Source of the DNA: Phoronis australis
Lineage: Eukaryota; Phoronida; Phoronidae
Direction of reading: 5' to 3'
NCBI GenBank assembly: GCA_002633005.1
Contig: NMRA01000586.1
Span: forward strand, 198,191 to 262,190
DNA: 64,000 nt
Position 1 is the stretch's first letter. Each line of letters opens with the position of its first letter. Positions 45,045 to 58,441 of this stretch are shown here, piece after piece. Under the pieces are notes generated by a model. That model was given only the letters and a program-made list of their open reading frames with translations. It had not been told where the DNA came from and did not search any database. The position numbers and the translations under genes were made by a program.

Positions 45045-45483
45045 CTTAAAGTTTATATATTCTACATTTCGTGAAACAATAGTATCCTTAAGAGGATCTA
45101 GATTGCCTTATTTAGTTTCAGATTTATTTTCTACGCTTCTTCTAAGAAGATTTTCTCTTTTTTGTTTTTTCATGTCATATTTGTTATCCAGTTGCCTCTT
45201 TTTGCGTCTCTTTTTATCGTTAGTTTGACTTAATTTGTGCAAAAACGTTCATTTCACTTAAATTTTACAACACAGAAAATATTTCTGTCACACAAGCCTA
45301 TGTGTTGAACAAATACGTCACGCATAACATGTTATTATTTCAAATGAACTTTTATCATGGAAATGAACAATTGATAAGAAAAATAAATTGTGCAGGATGT
45401 CAGGTAGCCTTGTGAAAGAGCTCACAGTCATGTCAAGTTTAGGGTATACCTGAATGGTCTTGCATGACGCGAGTTCATCTGGT
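45045..45483. other. No feature seen
   Basis: AT-rich, no gene or clear repeat. Confidence 0.5.
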
Positions 45484-45712
45484 CTGGCTTGGGTACAACC
45501 CAAACCATTTTGTATGTACTCAAAATTGTGTTTGTGTATTCAGCTCTCAGGCTGTGAGTACGCCCCAAATCATTTTTGGTGTACTCATAAAATTGTATCT
45601 GTATTAGCAGCTCTGGATCTGAGTACACCCCTAATCATTTTGGGTGCACTCATACAGTTGTGTTGGTGGATTCACCTCTGGAGCTCTGGGTACATCCCAA
45701 ATCATTTTGACT
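45484..45712. repeat. About 75-bp minisatellite, 3-4 copies
   Basis: Units around CCAAATCATTTTGGGTGTAC TC and AGCTCT...GAGTAC. It leads directly into the CTAGTGG-box repeat. Confidence 0.88.
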
Positions 45713-48700
45713 GTTATGTCGTCATCTCTGTCCGTCCGTCCGTACAGACGCCGCCCGTATGTCCACTGTTCTATTTCCAAAACTGTTTGACGTTTGTTCA
45801 TGAAATTTTGCATATGTGGTCCTTTCACGAATGGTATGGCATGAGCGAAGTTTCGGACGGATATGTCTACCGGTGTGCCCCTTAGTGGCAATTTTTATGC
45901 GCCTACATATATATGTGGTCGCATATTGCCATCATCTCTGTCTGGGCGTCTGCGGCTGTATCTCCTAAACCCCTCACAGGATCTTATTGAAATTTGGCAG
46001 GTATGTTCCTATGAGGTTGACGACAGAGGGCGACAAGTTTCGGACCGACCCAAATACCGCTCTGCTTTCTAGTGGCAATTTTAGTTTTTTATGTTTGTGT
46101 CTGTGTCTTCAAAGGTCCTCAACAGATTTTCATGAAATTTGGCACATAGATATCTATTAATGAGTTGACGCTATCCTTCCGTTTTCGGATGGATTTGAGA
46201 CATTTTGCGCCATCTAGTGGCCTTTTTTTACTATTTTCGAGTCGTTTTTTTGGCATCCACCCCTGTAACAACCAAACCACTCTAAGGATGATTGTGAAAA
46301 TTGGCATGTATGTTCGTACTATGATGAAGACAGTTGACGATGATTTTCCGATGACTTCAACTATTGTGGCGCCTCCTAGTGGCAGTTTTGTTTGTTTATG
46401 CACCATGGCTGTATCTCCTAAGCGTTCAACAGGATCTTTATTAAATTTAGCAAATGTATTTATGTGAAGTTGACAACGGACAACGACAACTTTCGGACAA
46501 ATCGGTGTACCGGTGTGCCCCCTAGTGGCAATTTTAGTTTTTTACGTTTACCTCTGTATCTTCAAAGGTCCTCAACAGATTTCTATAAAATTTGACACAG
46601 ACATCTATTAGTGAGATGACGCTATCCTTCCGTTTTCGGATGGATTCGACCTAGTTTGTGTCATTTTTGTTTGTTTTTGATTCTGTTTTTTGGCGTCCGT
46701 CCCTCTGTCAACCAAACCACTCTGGATGATTGTGAAAGTTGGCATGTATGTTCTTTCTATGAAGGTAACGGTTGACAATAATTTTCCGATGACTTCGAAT
46801 ACTGTGGCGCCGCCTAGTGGCGTTTTTTTGCACCCATACCTGTATCGTGTATTAAGACAACAACTTTTTACGGATCCGAAGAACACTCTGCCCCCTCGTG
46901 GCAATTTGATTTTTTACGTTTTCCTCTGTTTCTCCGAAGTTCCTCGACAAGTTTTAATTTGGTAAGTGGCTTTCTTTTGAAGAAACGAAGACATTTTCTG
47001 GTTTTCAGACAGATTCGATGTATTTTGCACCATCTAGTGGGCATTTTGATGATACAAATAAACAACCCTAAAAGCACACCATTTGCGATGCATTCGTGAG
47101 CGCATTTCAACGCTCCGCGTTGCTCTTGTACTTTTTTACGTTTACCTCTGTATCTTCAAAAGTTCTCTTGAAACGGATTTTCATAAAATTTTGAATTCAG
47201 GCATCTATTCGTGAGGTGACGCTATCCTCGAGTTTTCAGATGGAATCAAGGTATTTTGCGCCACCTAGTGGCCATTTTTGCTGTTTTTGAGTCTGTTTTT
47301 TGGCGTCTATCCCTCTAACAACCCAATCATTCTGAGGATGATTTTGAAAGTTGGCGTATATGTTCTCAGCGTGAAGAGGACAGTTGACAATGACAAGTTT
47401 GACTACTGTGGCGCCTCCTAGTGGTAGTTTTGTTTTGTTTTGCGCCCATCGCTTTTTCTCCTAAACCCACTGCAGGATCGATCTTTATTAACTTCAATTA
47501 GTAAGTGTATTGATTTGAAGCTAACAACTTTCAGGCGAATCCACTCAACAGTTTGTCCACAAGTGGCAATTTCATTTTATTATGCTTTCCTTTGTTTCTC
47601 TGAAGTTCCGTGACGGATTTCTATGAAATTTGGTGCATAGCTTTCGATTAAAGAAGCAATGACGTGTTCTCGTTTTCGGATGGATTGTATGTCTTTGCGC
47701 CATCTAGTGGCCATTTTTAGGACACAAATAAACCCTAAAAGCACACCATTTGCGATGCATTCGTGGGCGCATTTCTATGCTCTGCGATGCTCTAACAGTT
47801 TGTTTTTATGTCAGCTGGTCAGGTTACACGTACCTAGATCATTTTGACTGTGGTCGTCAATTTGTTGTGCTCCACATATTTATATGTGGTCTCATATTGC
47901 CTTCATCTCTATTTGAGCATCTGGCATCCGTAGCTGTATCTCCCAAACCACTCGCGGGATGTTGATGAGATTTGGCAGACGTTTTCCTATGAAGATAACT
48001 TCGGATTTCGGACCTCTCCAATTACAGGTGTGCCCCCCAAGTGGCAAATTTAGTTTTTTACACTTACCTCTGTATCGTCGGAGGTCCTCAATGGATTTTC
48101 ATAAAATTTGGCAGTTACGCATCTGTTAGTGACATAATGCCATTCGCTCGTTTTCGAACGGATTCAAGGCACCTTACGCCACCTGGTGGCCAGTTTTACC
48201 CTTTTTGAATTTGTTTTTGGCATCCGCCCTTCTACCAACCAAACCGCTCTAGGGATAATTTTGAAAGTTGGCATATATGTTCTTACTATGAAGAAGGCGA
48301 CTGACGATGATTTTTCAATGACATTGGCTGCTGTGGCACCACCTAGTGGTTGTTTGTTTTTGTACCCATGGCTGTATCTCCTAAACGCTTTACGGGATCT
48401 TTATTGAATGTTTTTGCTGGTATATTTATAAGTAGTTGACAACAGAGGTCTTTCGGGCGGATTGGACTACTGGTGTGCCCCCTAGTGATAGTTTTATGTT
48501 TTTCGTTTTCCTCTGTATGTTCAAAGGTTGTCAGCGAGCGGATTTTCATGAAATTTAGCAGACAGGCATGTATTAGTTAGATGAGGCTATCATTCAGTTT
48601 TCGTTTGAATTCGAGGCATTTTACGCCACGTAGTGGCCATTTTTACTTTTTTCGAGTCTGTTTTTTGGCACCTGCCCCTCTGTCAACCAAACAACTCTAA

Positions 48701-49100
48701 GGATGATCGTGGAAATTGCTATGTTTGTTCCTCATATCAAGAGAAGGGCTGACGATGATTTTCCGACAACCTCAACAACTGTGGCCTCCCAGTGAGATTT
48801 TTTACGCCAACGGCTGTATCTCCTAAACCCTCCGCAGGATCTTCATTAAATTTAGCAATTAAGTGTATTGATATGAACTTGGCAACAAACAATGACGACT
48901 TTCGGGGAGATCAGACTATGGATGTGTCCCCTAGTGGCAACTTTGGTTTTTTAATTTTACCTCTGTATCCTCAAAGTTCTTCTAGGGATTTTCATAAATT
49001 TGGCAGATATGAGTCTATCAGTGATCGTTGTCCCCATCGTTTGCTGAGTGGACTCAATCTCAGAAAGGTATTGGACAAACTGCAACGTCAGTTTTTTGTT
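45713..49100. repeat. Composite repeat array with CTAGTGG (CTCF-like) boxes
   Basis: A unit of roughly 470 bp is repeated about six times with variation. Each unit carries three CTAGTGG boxes spaced about 130-160 bp: one in GCGCCAYCTAGTGGCC, one in GCGCCTCCTAGTGGCAG and one in GTGCCCCCTAGTGGCAA. Between them are recurring phrases such as ATGAAATTTGGCACATAG, CTGTATCTCCTAA, CTCTGTATCTTCAAAGGTCC and CATCTCTGTCTGGGC. Five boxes fit the CTCF core exactly (46,209; 46,517; 47,260; 47,699; 48,178). No transposase or polymerase is visible. Inverted copies lie at 54.7-55.6 kb and a diverged copy at 32.1-33.5 kb. Confidence 0.9.
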
Positions 49101-52100
49101 TTCCTCACAAACTGTAGGTAGATGAATTAACAGTGACATGATGTTATAACAAATTAATTATGCTGCTTGAAAACGCAGTGTGATAAGACCAAGAGGAAGG
49201 GTCACAAATGAAACACCTGAATCCCCAGTGGCCATATTGCCACAGGGTCTGATACTAACCTCCAAGAATGAGCAAATGAGCTAACTCAAAAGCAATAACA
49301 AACTCCCAGTTCTTCTCTGGCGTAGAGGTTACATTATAATCTGAGTAGGGATCATTAGTTCATACAGATTTTATAACAGTAAGTACCGTAGCCAATATAA
49401 ACAGTTGAATTTTTGACAGAAAGAACTAACTTATCACACCTGAAGCCAACTATGAGTTTTTGAGCATAAAAGAGACTACAATACCATAGATACATGGTTA
49501 GAACCAGTGACCTAAATATACCTTAACTCACTGGTGTAATATTTTGTGTACTATCAAGATGAAGGCAAAAGAGACTTGTTTCTATGTAAATAGATTATCT
49601 ATTAAATGAACTGAACAGTATGTTGTACAAAGCGTGACTGAGGCTACACAGCTACTAGCATGCACTATAAATATAATGTTTGTGGCCAAGACTAATTAAT
49701 GTGGTTGCCATGATTAATTACTCTGTCAGTCAGTCTAAACAAATACTGGAAGTGGACAATGAGCTTATCATGTTACAATTGGTAGAACATTGTCTGATGA
49801 CCAGGAGAGTGGACCTGAGTTTGTGTGCAATCAGTATCTTCAACTACTAAGAAAAGATACTTAATAGTAAAAACAAGCAGTCCCCTTTGATTGAGGTTTT
49901 GAACAGACATCATGGTAATACAAACTACAGCGTGTACTGAAAAAAGACTTAGGAAATTATATGTCAAACATCAAGCTGTGTTGGTAAATGAACATTGTAA
50001 CCTTTACAGATTACCGTATTTATTATTCCTGTGTAGTAGCCAACATTCCATCCTATCATGCGAACTTGTCCTAGATAGCTTCATATCCTTCATTTTCACC
50101 ATTGATATGAACAAAATACCACCTACAGTAACCGCCTTGCCTGGAACACTCACAGTATCAAAGTAGTTCAAATCTGTGTCCCAGAGCTGACAATACAAAA
50201 GCAATCAGATAGATACCACTAGTTGGTATTTAGGAATGGGAACATTCTAATTTTAGCACCAGTGCAATGGTCATTGTAACTGCTGTAAATGTATTGCTAA
50301 TAGGCTAAAGACTGATGTAAACAGAGATTACATGGGCAATGTCACACACTGTGTAGACCAAATAAACAAAGTCAAACTGAAGCTAGAAACACTGAGCTCA
50401 CATTGGCAATCAGAACTTTTGCCTTCATTCCATCACATAGCTTGCTACACTGAAGTTTGGTTTTATCAAAGTAATGTGTCATAGATACCTTGCACGAAAT
50501 TGAAAGTTATTGCAAAATTCTTCCTGCATGAACTCTTGCCACAAGTCATCGGGGAAAAAAATTTTCACTTCTGGTAAGCATTTCTTTCACTCTCAGTTTT
50601 ACTTTTATGTTTTCCACTATCTCACTGGTAAAGCATCAGTACTATGAACAGATAGCAAGATCAGCTTTTTACGTAAAAATGAAGTCCAATAAGCAAATTG
50701 TGCCATAGTTGGAAAAAAGTTTTGTTACTGAGACAATTTAAGAGCAGCTGTGTTAAATTAAGACAACAATATTTTAAATAAAATATGTTCACAATTTATG
50801 NTGACCACGCAGCCTCTACTTGGATTGCAACTATTTCATCTTGCTAAAGTGCGCGCGTGCAAGCTTCACGTGTTGCAGAGGTCACAGCAGACATCAAATT
50901 TATGGTTACAGTCTCGTACTAGCTGCCAAGTTCATAGTCAGAGAGCAGTTTTGGGAACATTTAAATGTGCTAAATGACATTAAACTCATTTTTAATTCGA
51001 TTGGTTATCATTAGAGCAAAAAATAAGTAGTTATTAGTGACGGCATTACTCTGTAACTGTTGACGATAACAGTGGCACCTGGCGATAACTTCGATGGGAC
51101 CAGAGTTAAGCGTTCATACTGCACCGCAACATCCCAAACCATCGACGCGTCGACGTTAGTATGAAAGGCCCTTAAGGCAAAGTCCATGGTTGTGGTTCAG
51201 ACTGGGCAGAAATAGTTTTTGAATTGCTGTGCATTTCTGCCAAAGGAGATGTGTCTGTAGCCCGTTACAAATTGAAGTTATGATTTTAATGTTACTTGAC
51301 CAATTATTGTACTACAGAGATTCTTAAAAACATTGCAAAAAACATTTCAGCAAAGTCAGAGGGCAGTTTAATTGAACTCATAGTATTACTATGCAGTAAG
51401 TCTGAATCTGTGTAGTATTTCACCTATTTCACTCAAAATAAACTATTTCTTTTAACAAGTTTGAGTGTGGCAAAATAAACTGAATAGACATTCTTTATAG
51501 TTCAAGGGTAATGTGTTACAAATTGGTATAAGGAATAAATAGCTAAAACCTACTCTACAAGGAAATGAGATTACTATTAGTTGCAAGATTGTTTGAGGGT
51601 TAGGTTTGGTTAGGTTAGGGAAATGAGACTTCAGAATACATGCATTTTAGTCGAAAATTGGAGAATTTCCTATTTGAAACAATCCTGCGCTTTCCTCATT
51701 ATGCACTTCCCAAAACAAAAAATACATGACAAAAATGTGGTAATTATTAAAAACATTGGCTGTAAAATCAACACTGTGTCAGGTTTATGGCAAGTTAAAT
51801 GTGTAAAAATTAGTTAATGAGTCTTTCATAATGTTTATACAAAGTGCTTTATGAAAAACTCAATGCTTAGTTGTTGACCACTTGTATCATTAGGTGACAC
51901 CAACAAGAAAACAATACATTACAGAAAAGGTCAATATATTTGGCCACATCAGGCTATATTTGAATTTTCACAAATCTAATTCCAAAAGCAAGTTTTCAGT
52001 CAGCAGCTTTTCTGTCGACTTTTCCTAGATTTAGATTGACAACAGATGCTCACCAATGTGTCAACTCTTCCTTTTTGTTCCCTCACAGTTAGGCAGCTGC

Positions 52101-52889
52101 ACAAAATAATGTGAAAGTGAACAACAATAAATTTTGTAAACCACGCTGCCTGACCTAACCCTAACCTCCACTTTCACATTGACTTGATTCTCTAAACAGT
52201 GTTGAGCTGGGAACAGATTTTGGACTTGGCCTGCCAAGCTCTCAGTTGTTTAGTCTTGTGTTTGTAAGCAAGCATATGTGAAGTTCCTGACCTGGCATAA
52301 TTGGATGATTCTGGCTGGGCCATGGTTAAGACATTAAATGTATTTTGGTGTAATGAGTTCTCTGTGTGTGGGTGTTTTTACTTGTTTTTAAGTTTAACAG
52401 TGGTGTTTTAGGAGATTTAATTGAAAGATATCATGAAAATTAGAAAATATTTCTTTGTGTTACATGATAGTTGGAAGACTACAATAGTCCATATCTCTAT
52501 GCCATCAAGAAATCTTCTTGAAGAAACATAGTGACACAAATATACACATTTCCATGGTGCATGCGGACACCATGAAATAGGCCTACCCTCCACTATACGA
52601 AAAAGGACCCATATAAACTCAACTTGGAAACACCAGCCATGTGGAAATCATGCATGCAGTTATTTGTCCAAGTAATTATATGCATTTACTAAGGTATTCA
52701 CAAGTGGTAATTATTCTCTTACTTCACAGTTTTTGACGTGATAAAACAGCAGGATTGTCATTTTCGAGTTCTTTTATTGGCATTTAATGATTCTTTATTG
52801 TTGTTGCAGAAGGTCAGGTCAAAATTTGGGACCCATTCAACCTCATGTTTACTGACTTTCTAAAACCACTCTGAGGTGGTGGCGTATTA
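49101..52889. other. No gene recognised
   Basis: About 3.8 kb of AT-rich sequence with only short open frames. A single N at 50,801 marks a join. Short runs of GGTTAGG near 51,598-51,618 and CCTAACCCTAACC near 52,154 are too brief to be telomeric arrays. I see no exon matching UBR4. Confidence 0.6.
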
Positions 52890-53271
52890 CAACTATTATT
52901 AAAATCTCTTGGTCTGTTTACACCGACCTCTAGTCTATTTACACTGTCACGACGTTTCGGTCGGTCTATTCTCCGGCCGTCGTCAGGTGTTCCCGAGTTC
53001 TTAGAAAAACACCACTATACCACGGAGTCATGACTCCGTGGATAGTGGTTAAGGTGCTGGACTCTAATTATCTGTAGTTTCAGAAGTCGTGGGTTCAAAT
53101 CTTGCCTAGGACAAAAAATCACACCATGAGTGTACCACATATCCGTGCTCGTTCTTCTAAGAACACGGGAACACCTGTCGATGGCCGGAGAATAGACTGA
53201 CCGAAACGTCGTGACATAGTAAATAGGATAGAGGTTGGTGTAAATAGACCAAGAGATTTTAATAGTAGTTG
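52890..53271. mobile_element. Foldback element with tRNA-like core
   Basis: About 115-bp inverted arms: the left arm starts CAACTATTATTAAAATCTCT and contains GTCACGACGTTTCGGTCGGT; the right arm is the near-exact reverse, ending ATTTTAATAGTAGTTG. Between the arms is a 37-bp palindrome (53,012-53,048) followed by a tRNA-like stretch. No ORF of its own. A CTCATGTTTACTG phrase occurs on both sides of the element (52,842 and 53,273), possibly a target duplication with 35-40 bases added on the left. Confidence 0.85.
53034..53111 (+). pseudogene. tRNA-like sequence (tRNA-derived, possibly Leu-UAA type)
   Basis: A-box-like TAGTGGTTAAGGTGCTGG (53,043), an anticodon-loop-like CTCTAATT, and B-box GGGTTCAAATC (53,091). 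The acceptor stem is not convincingly paired, so this is a tRNA-derived fragment or SINE head rather than a working tRNA. Confidence 0.5.
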
Positions 53272-54700
53272 TCTCATGTTTACTGTTAGGTATAGTGAAG
53301 TATACTGCAGTTGCAACTTCACTCCAGCCTCGCTATATCACAATAAGTACTGTGTTGTAATTTTATTGAGTGTTGACTAGCTTTAAATGTCAAGTATCAA
53401 ATAGTTGCTCTGGTTTTAAAATCAAAGTTTTAACTTGTCTTATGTCATATCTTGATTCTCAAAAACCTACATGTCCCAGACTGTTTAGGAGCTGTTTCAA
53501 TTAAATGCAAGTGCTAGTTGAAAACATTCTTAGAATGTGCTCACCAAATGGCACCATAAAAGCAGTTGGACAGATTGTGGCAAACAATTTATGGTTGCAA
53601 CTGGGATGTCCCCAACCTCAACAAACTCCAACCTCTTGAAATGTTTATCTAAAACATGCTTTATCAGTTAGTTGTCAAGGTTACGAACTTAAGCGGCCTT
53701 TTCAAACTGCCTGTAACTAAAGGACTTATAATACAGCTGGATTGGTAAGACTGTACACTGAACTTAATGTAGATATATGCTGTATAATATTTGATTTCAT
53801 TCAACAAGAAATAATTACTTCATAAGTATTCAGTCACAGTTGGAAAAATCTTTCAATTTTCAGTAAAATTAATTGCTGGGTTTTTTATTATTCCTCACTA
53901 TCTGTTCAATATCAATCTCACTGCAATGATGGGAAACCAATGGTGATGACAAAATGAATTCATGGATCATCCTTATCATTAACCATAGTTAAGTAATAAG
54001 AAATTTCATAAATTATTCTAACTGGTGAAAAGACGTGCATGAAAATTATATCAATCGTGGGTTAAAATGTGAATTTTTGTGAAACATCATGTACCATTCA
54101 TAGAAATTCAGAAATGGTTCATAAGAATTGGATCTGATTAGATTTGTTTGCGAGCTACGGGTCGCATTTCTTTTCCAATCAATGTGGAATTTACGCAAAA
54201 CGTGTATCGTGAGTAGCTCGAAGCCTATTGTATTTGGTTGAAATCAGACGCAAGATGGCACTGTAGAGACCATTTTTCGCTGTCTTGGTTTGCGTAGCCA
54301 TACGGCTTTACAGGTTCTAGAATTTTTCTGATTTCTTTTTTGGGAAAAAATCATTTAAATGACCTCAAGAAGTGTCCAATTTGTTTTTTTCCTTAGGACT
54401 TACTGTTTTGGAGTTATTCAAAATTTTCCGGTGACTTCTAGATAATCGAATCAATTTTTGTGCGGCATCTCTGGCAACACTTGCCGGATCTTTCTTGAAG
54501 CCAGTATATAGATAGTGCTATCTGCATTGTGCCATCTATTTTTCACTATGACCTACCTTTTTCGAGATATTCAAGATTTACTAGCCACATGAATGTTCTT
54601 CAGTTGACTTACCGGTACTTTTAGCTGCACTTCGGTCGCCTATTATATTCGTGACAGAGATTGTATTTTTTGTCTGATTGACATTGATTTACTTAGTGTT
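53272..54700. other. No feature seen
   Basis: 1.4 kb of AT-rich sequence without a gene or clear repeat. Confidence 0.5.
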
Positions 54701-55615
54701 TATCTAGTCAAAAGCGCGAGGACAGGTTTGTGGATGAACATGTACATCAATTTCCAATCGTTAGAATGGTTTGGTTGATAGAGAGGTGGATGCCAAAAAA
54801 CAGACTCGAAAACAGTAAAAATGGCCATGAGGTGGCGCAAAATACCTCAAATCCATCAGAAAACGGTAGGATAGCGTCACCTTACCAATATGATGTCTAT
54901 ATTTCAAATTTTTCGAAACTCTGTTGAGGACCCTTGAATATACAGAGGTAAACGTAAAAATTAAAATTGCCACTGGGGTCGTAACGGTAGTCCGATTCAT
55001 GCAAAAGTCATCATTTGTTGTCAATATTGCATAAATGTACTTGCAACATTAAGTAAAAGATCCTGCAAACGGTTTAGAAGATTCAGCCATGGGTGCAAAA
55101 AAAATGCAACTAAGAGGCGCCACAGTTCTCGAAGTTTTCGGAAAATCGTCGTCAGCCGCACTCAACACAGTAAGAACATATCCGCCAATTTTCAAAATCA
55201 TCCCCAGAGCGGTTTGGTTGATAAAAGGGCGGATGCCAAAAACAGACTTGAAAACAATAAAAATGGCCACCAGGTGGTGCAAAGTGCCTCGCATCCATTC
55301 GAAAACGGGAGGATGGCATCATCTCACTAATAGATGCCTAACTGCTAAATTTTATGAAAATCCATTGAAAACCTTCAAAGATACAGAGGTAAGCGTAAAA
55401 AATTAATATTACCTCTAGGGGGCACACCGGTAGTTGGAGAGGTCCAAAATTCGTTGTCATCTGTCGTCAGCTTGATATGAACACACCTGCCAAATCTCAT
55501 CCAGATTCTGTGAGGGGTTTATGAGATACAGCTGAGGATGCCAGATGCCCAGACAGAGATGACGGCAATAAGCGACCACATATAAATATGTGGGCCCATA
55601 AAAATAAAATTGATG
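54701..55615. repeat. Inverted copy of the CTAGTGG-box repeat
   Basis: Reverse-orientation counterpart of the 45.7-49.1 kb array. It contains TTTGGTTGATAGAGAGGTGG, AGATACAGAGGTAAACGTAA and GACAGAGATGACGGCAATA, the reverses of phrases there, with boxes near 54,830, 54,970, 55,110, 55,270 and 55,410. Confidence 0.9.
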
Positions 55616-55653
55616 AGTTTCTAGACATCTGGGCCCGGTTGCATAAAACTTGC

Positions 55654-55685
55654 TATCCGGCGTATAAGGCCTTATACGCCGGATA
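55654..55685. repeat. Perfect 32-bp palindrome
   Basis: TATCCGGCGTATAAGG followed by its exact reverse complement, then a further partial TTATCCGGCG copy. GGGCCCGGTTGCATAAAA just before it looks like a repeat-element terminus, but I cannot define the far end. Confidence 0.9.
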
Positions 55686-57415
55686 AGTCCTTATCCGGCG
55701 TATTCCGTAACTCACCGGCAATTTCCGTAACCGTCCTTGACCTCGACGGGCCTAGGGAGAACGTGTGTGGGGGTTTTTTGTGAACATTTTTGTTCTTTGA
55801 CTGCGAGTTTCTTACGAAGTCGCCGTAACAGGACACCGTGAATGTTATTGGGAGAAAGAACAATTCTTCATGGTTTGTTGAACCCCTGTTTTGTGCAAAT
55901 TTATTGAGTTTTATGTTTGCTATGGACGGCTGAAGTGAAGCACCCGTGGAATTTCAAGTCCGAAGTGTCATACCTTGTAGTGTAGTATATGTAGTGTATT
56001 GGGGACGATCAGAAGCTGAGGATGCCTGTGGATACACATAGGGTACCTAATTATCGGACGGAACCTAAATATCGGACATTTCATAGAATCTAACTTGAAG
56101 CATAATCTGAGAATTAAATGACACCAATTTTTGTTCCGTTGTAATGCATTCAATGTCAGGCACCGTCTCGTTTTTTACAGCGTTGCCTCGTTTTGATTTC
56201 ACCGAGAGAGGGTGCAATTTAGACCCCCAAGTCGGCCTAAAATGGACGATCGCATAAATCGGTTATAAAAGTTGAAAATAAAATCTTTTTTCCACAATGA
56301 AACCATCTCAATGAACAGACAATATGTCACTGTTCCATTTTTTCGTTTGTTTTTAAACTCAAGTCAAACCCCGACCGCGCACGTGCGGGTGTCATATCAA
56401 GAAGCCTAAGTGATACTTAAAAGCAGTGAGTTTGCACGTGCCTTTTTCGTCTGCACTAATTCATTGAAACGACTTGGCGCCGTCATCAGATTTCATTTCA
56501 TGGATAATTTTGTTGCGAATGNCGACTTGGCGCCGTCATCAGATTTCATTTCATGGATAATTTTGTTGCGAATGGACCTGGGTTCTAGCAGCATATATAT
56601 CAAAACACTCGAGCTGAAATTTAGCGACAAGGTGCCCGCGACCATTACGTGGTTAGTCAGTTTTCCGCGGTGTGGCGTATGGAGAAACATGGTGTCCGAT
56701 ATTTAGGTTCTCCGAAGGTTTGGTTGTTGTGTTTTTTGAAGATCAGTCGGAGCATAAATGTGGCTTTCAGTGACAAGATATAGTAACAGAACAATTCCGT
56801 GAAGGTAAATCTTTATTTCAGCAAAGAATTTACAACAATCCGTAATGTTTTCAATTAAATATAATTCAAAATGTGCCAAAACGTCCGATAATTATGTCAC
56901 TTGACTGTACTGCTACATATTTTGACAATAAAAGAGTAAAGCCCCCCGAGCCTGTTTGTTTTGCTCCAACAAAAGCCAAAAGTTGTTCTACATTGACAGG
57001 GGTTGTCTACCCTGTAACAGCAACCAAGGATCCACGAGTTAATACTTTTTAAAAGAGTCACTCACCGTTTCCAACATACACAAATATTTAACATGGCTGA
57101 CTTCCGTTTCAGTGAAAAACATCAACACGATTTAAAAGCAGTTTATCCTTCATATTCGCAATTCAACATATTTTGGACAGAAATAACACTGAAATTCTGC
57201 TGTTTTTGTTGTTTTTGTTGTTGTTGTTTGTTAAATAGCTTGATTACGATGCTAACTAGAAAAAAGTAATTTTCTTAATTACCACCAGATGGCAATACGT
57301 ACGTTATTGTTTTTCTTGGAAAAAATTATTGCGCGTAACTATCGCGAGTGTCACGTAGTCCGACTGACAAACGGAAACGTTGAATCAGGTTTGTTTTAAA
57401 CTGAATTGCAAATAA
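55686..57415. other. No gene seen; contains one assembly overlap
   Basis: A 52-bp segment (56,470-56,521) is repeated at 56,523-56,574 on the other side of a single N. One exact CTCF-like core is at 57,282-57,293. The CpG-containing part near 56,360-56,700 has no recognisable exon. Confidence 0.6.
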
Positions 57416-57429
57416 TACCCTTGCGAAAT

Positions 57430-57870
57430 GTACCTCAGTTAACCATGCTTAACCATGGCTGTACAACCATGGTTGACCATGGTTTTAACATTTCGCGTTC
57501 AGTTGAAACCATGGTGGACTTATTATGGTTGGCAACCATGGTTGACAATGCTCCACAACCATGGTTATCAACCATGGTTACAAACCATGGCTAACAACCA
57601 TGGTTGACCATGCTTCACAACCATGCTATGAGACAACTTAACGCGAAATGTTAAAACCATTGTTAACCATGGTTGACTACTATGCATGGTTAGCAACCAT
57701 GGTGTAGAACCATGGTTACCAACCATGGTGTAGAACCATGGTTAAAAATCATGGTTGACCATGGCTAAAAATCATGGTTGACCATGGTTACTAACAATGG
57801 TTGACCATTGCTTGGTAAGGTTATTACGCATGATCAACTATGGTTAGCAAGCATGGTCAATCATGGTTAT
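57430..57870. repeat. Left CCATGG subterminal array
   Basis: 16 CCATGG hexamers, many within the decamer AACCATGGTT, spaced irregularly at 8-30 bases. Two internal GCGAAATGT motifs in opposite orientation (about 57,487 and 57,638) echo the TIR. Confidence 0.92.
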
Positions 57871-58441
57871 GAATTAAGTCATGAATGTGAACTGACAATC
57901 ACAGGTGTAGCTAAAAGTCAACTACAAAATGACATACGTTACGAGCAAATTACACGTTGAGTTTCAAGTGAATTGTCTCAAGCTCATCAAATTACTTTAA
58001 CAAGGTCTAACCCACTAAAAGGTCCCAATTTCCAACTTAACTTGAAATATTGATAACAAGTGTTTGCATTCTACATAATACTTCTATTTCTTCATTTACA
58101 ACTGGAGAAAGACAATGGGAACCACAAGAACAATTGACTCTTTGAATGTTAAAAAGCACCTTCATGCAATAGAGCAAATCTAAACTTGAAAAAATGCAAG
58201 ATTTTGTAAAATAAATGGCATGCACCAACAGTTTTCGGCTTTCACACTGAGCATCATCACGAAGAACCAAAACTTACAACAATGTGTAAAACAATTCAAA
58301 ATTAGAATTCACAATTCCCAAAATATTTCATCTATGTTACCGTATCGTGAAATATGTTTTGCCTAACATGTAAAGTACTTTATAAATCACATGCACAAAT
58401 CTATAAGTCCATCTTGACTATGCTTGAAGGGTATTCATTTT

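Noticed and set aside
45713-49100. Coding LINE or retroviral element in the repeat array
   Set aside because: No reverse transcriptase, integrase or other conserved motif in any frame; open frames are short and not shared between units.
51597-52160. Interstitial telomere repeats (GGTTAGG / CCTAACC)
   Set aside because: Only two to three irregular units at each site.
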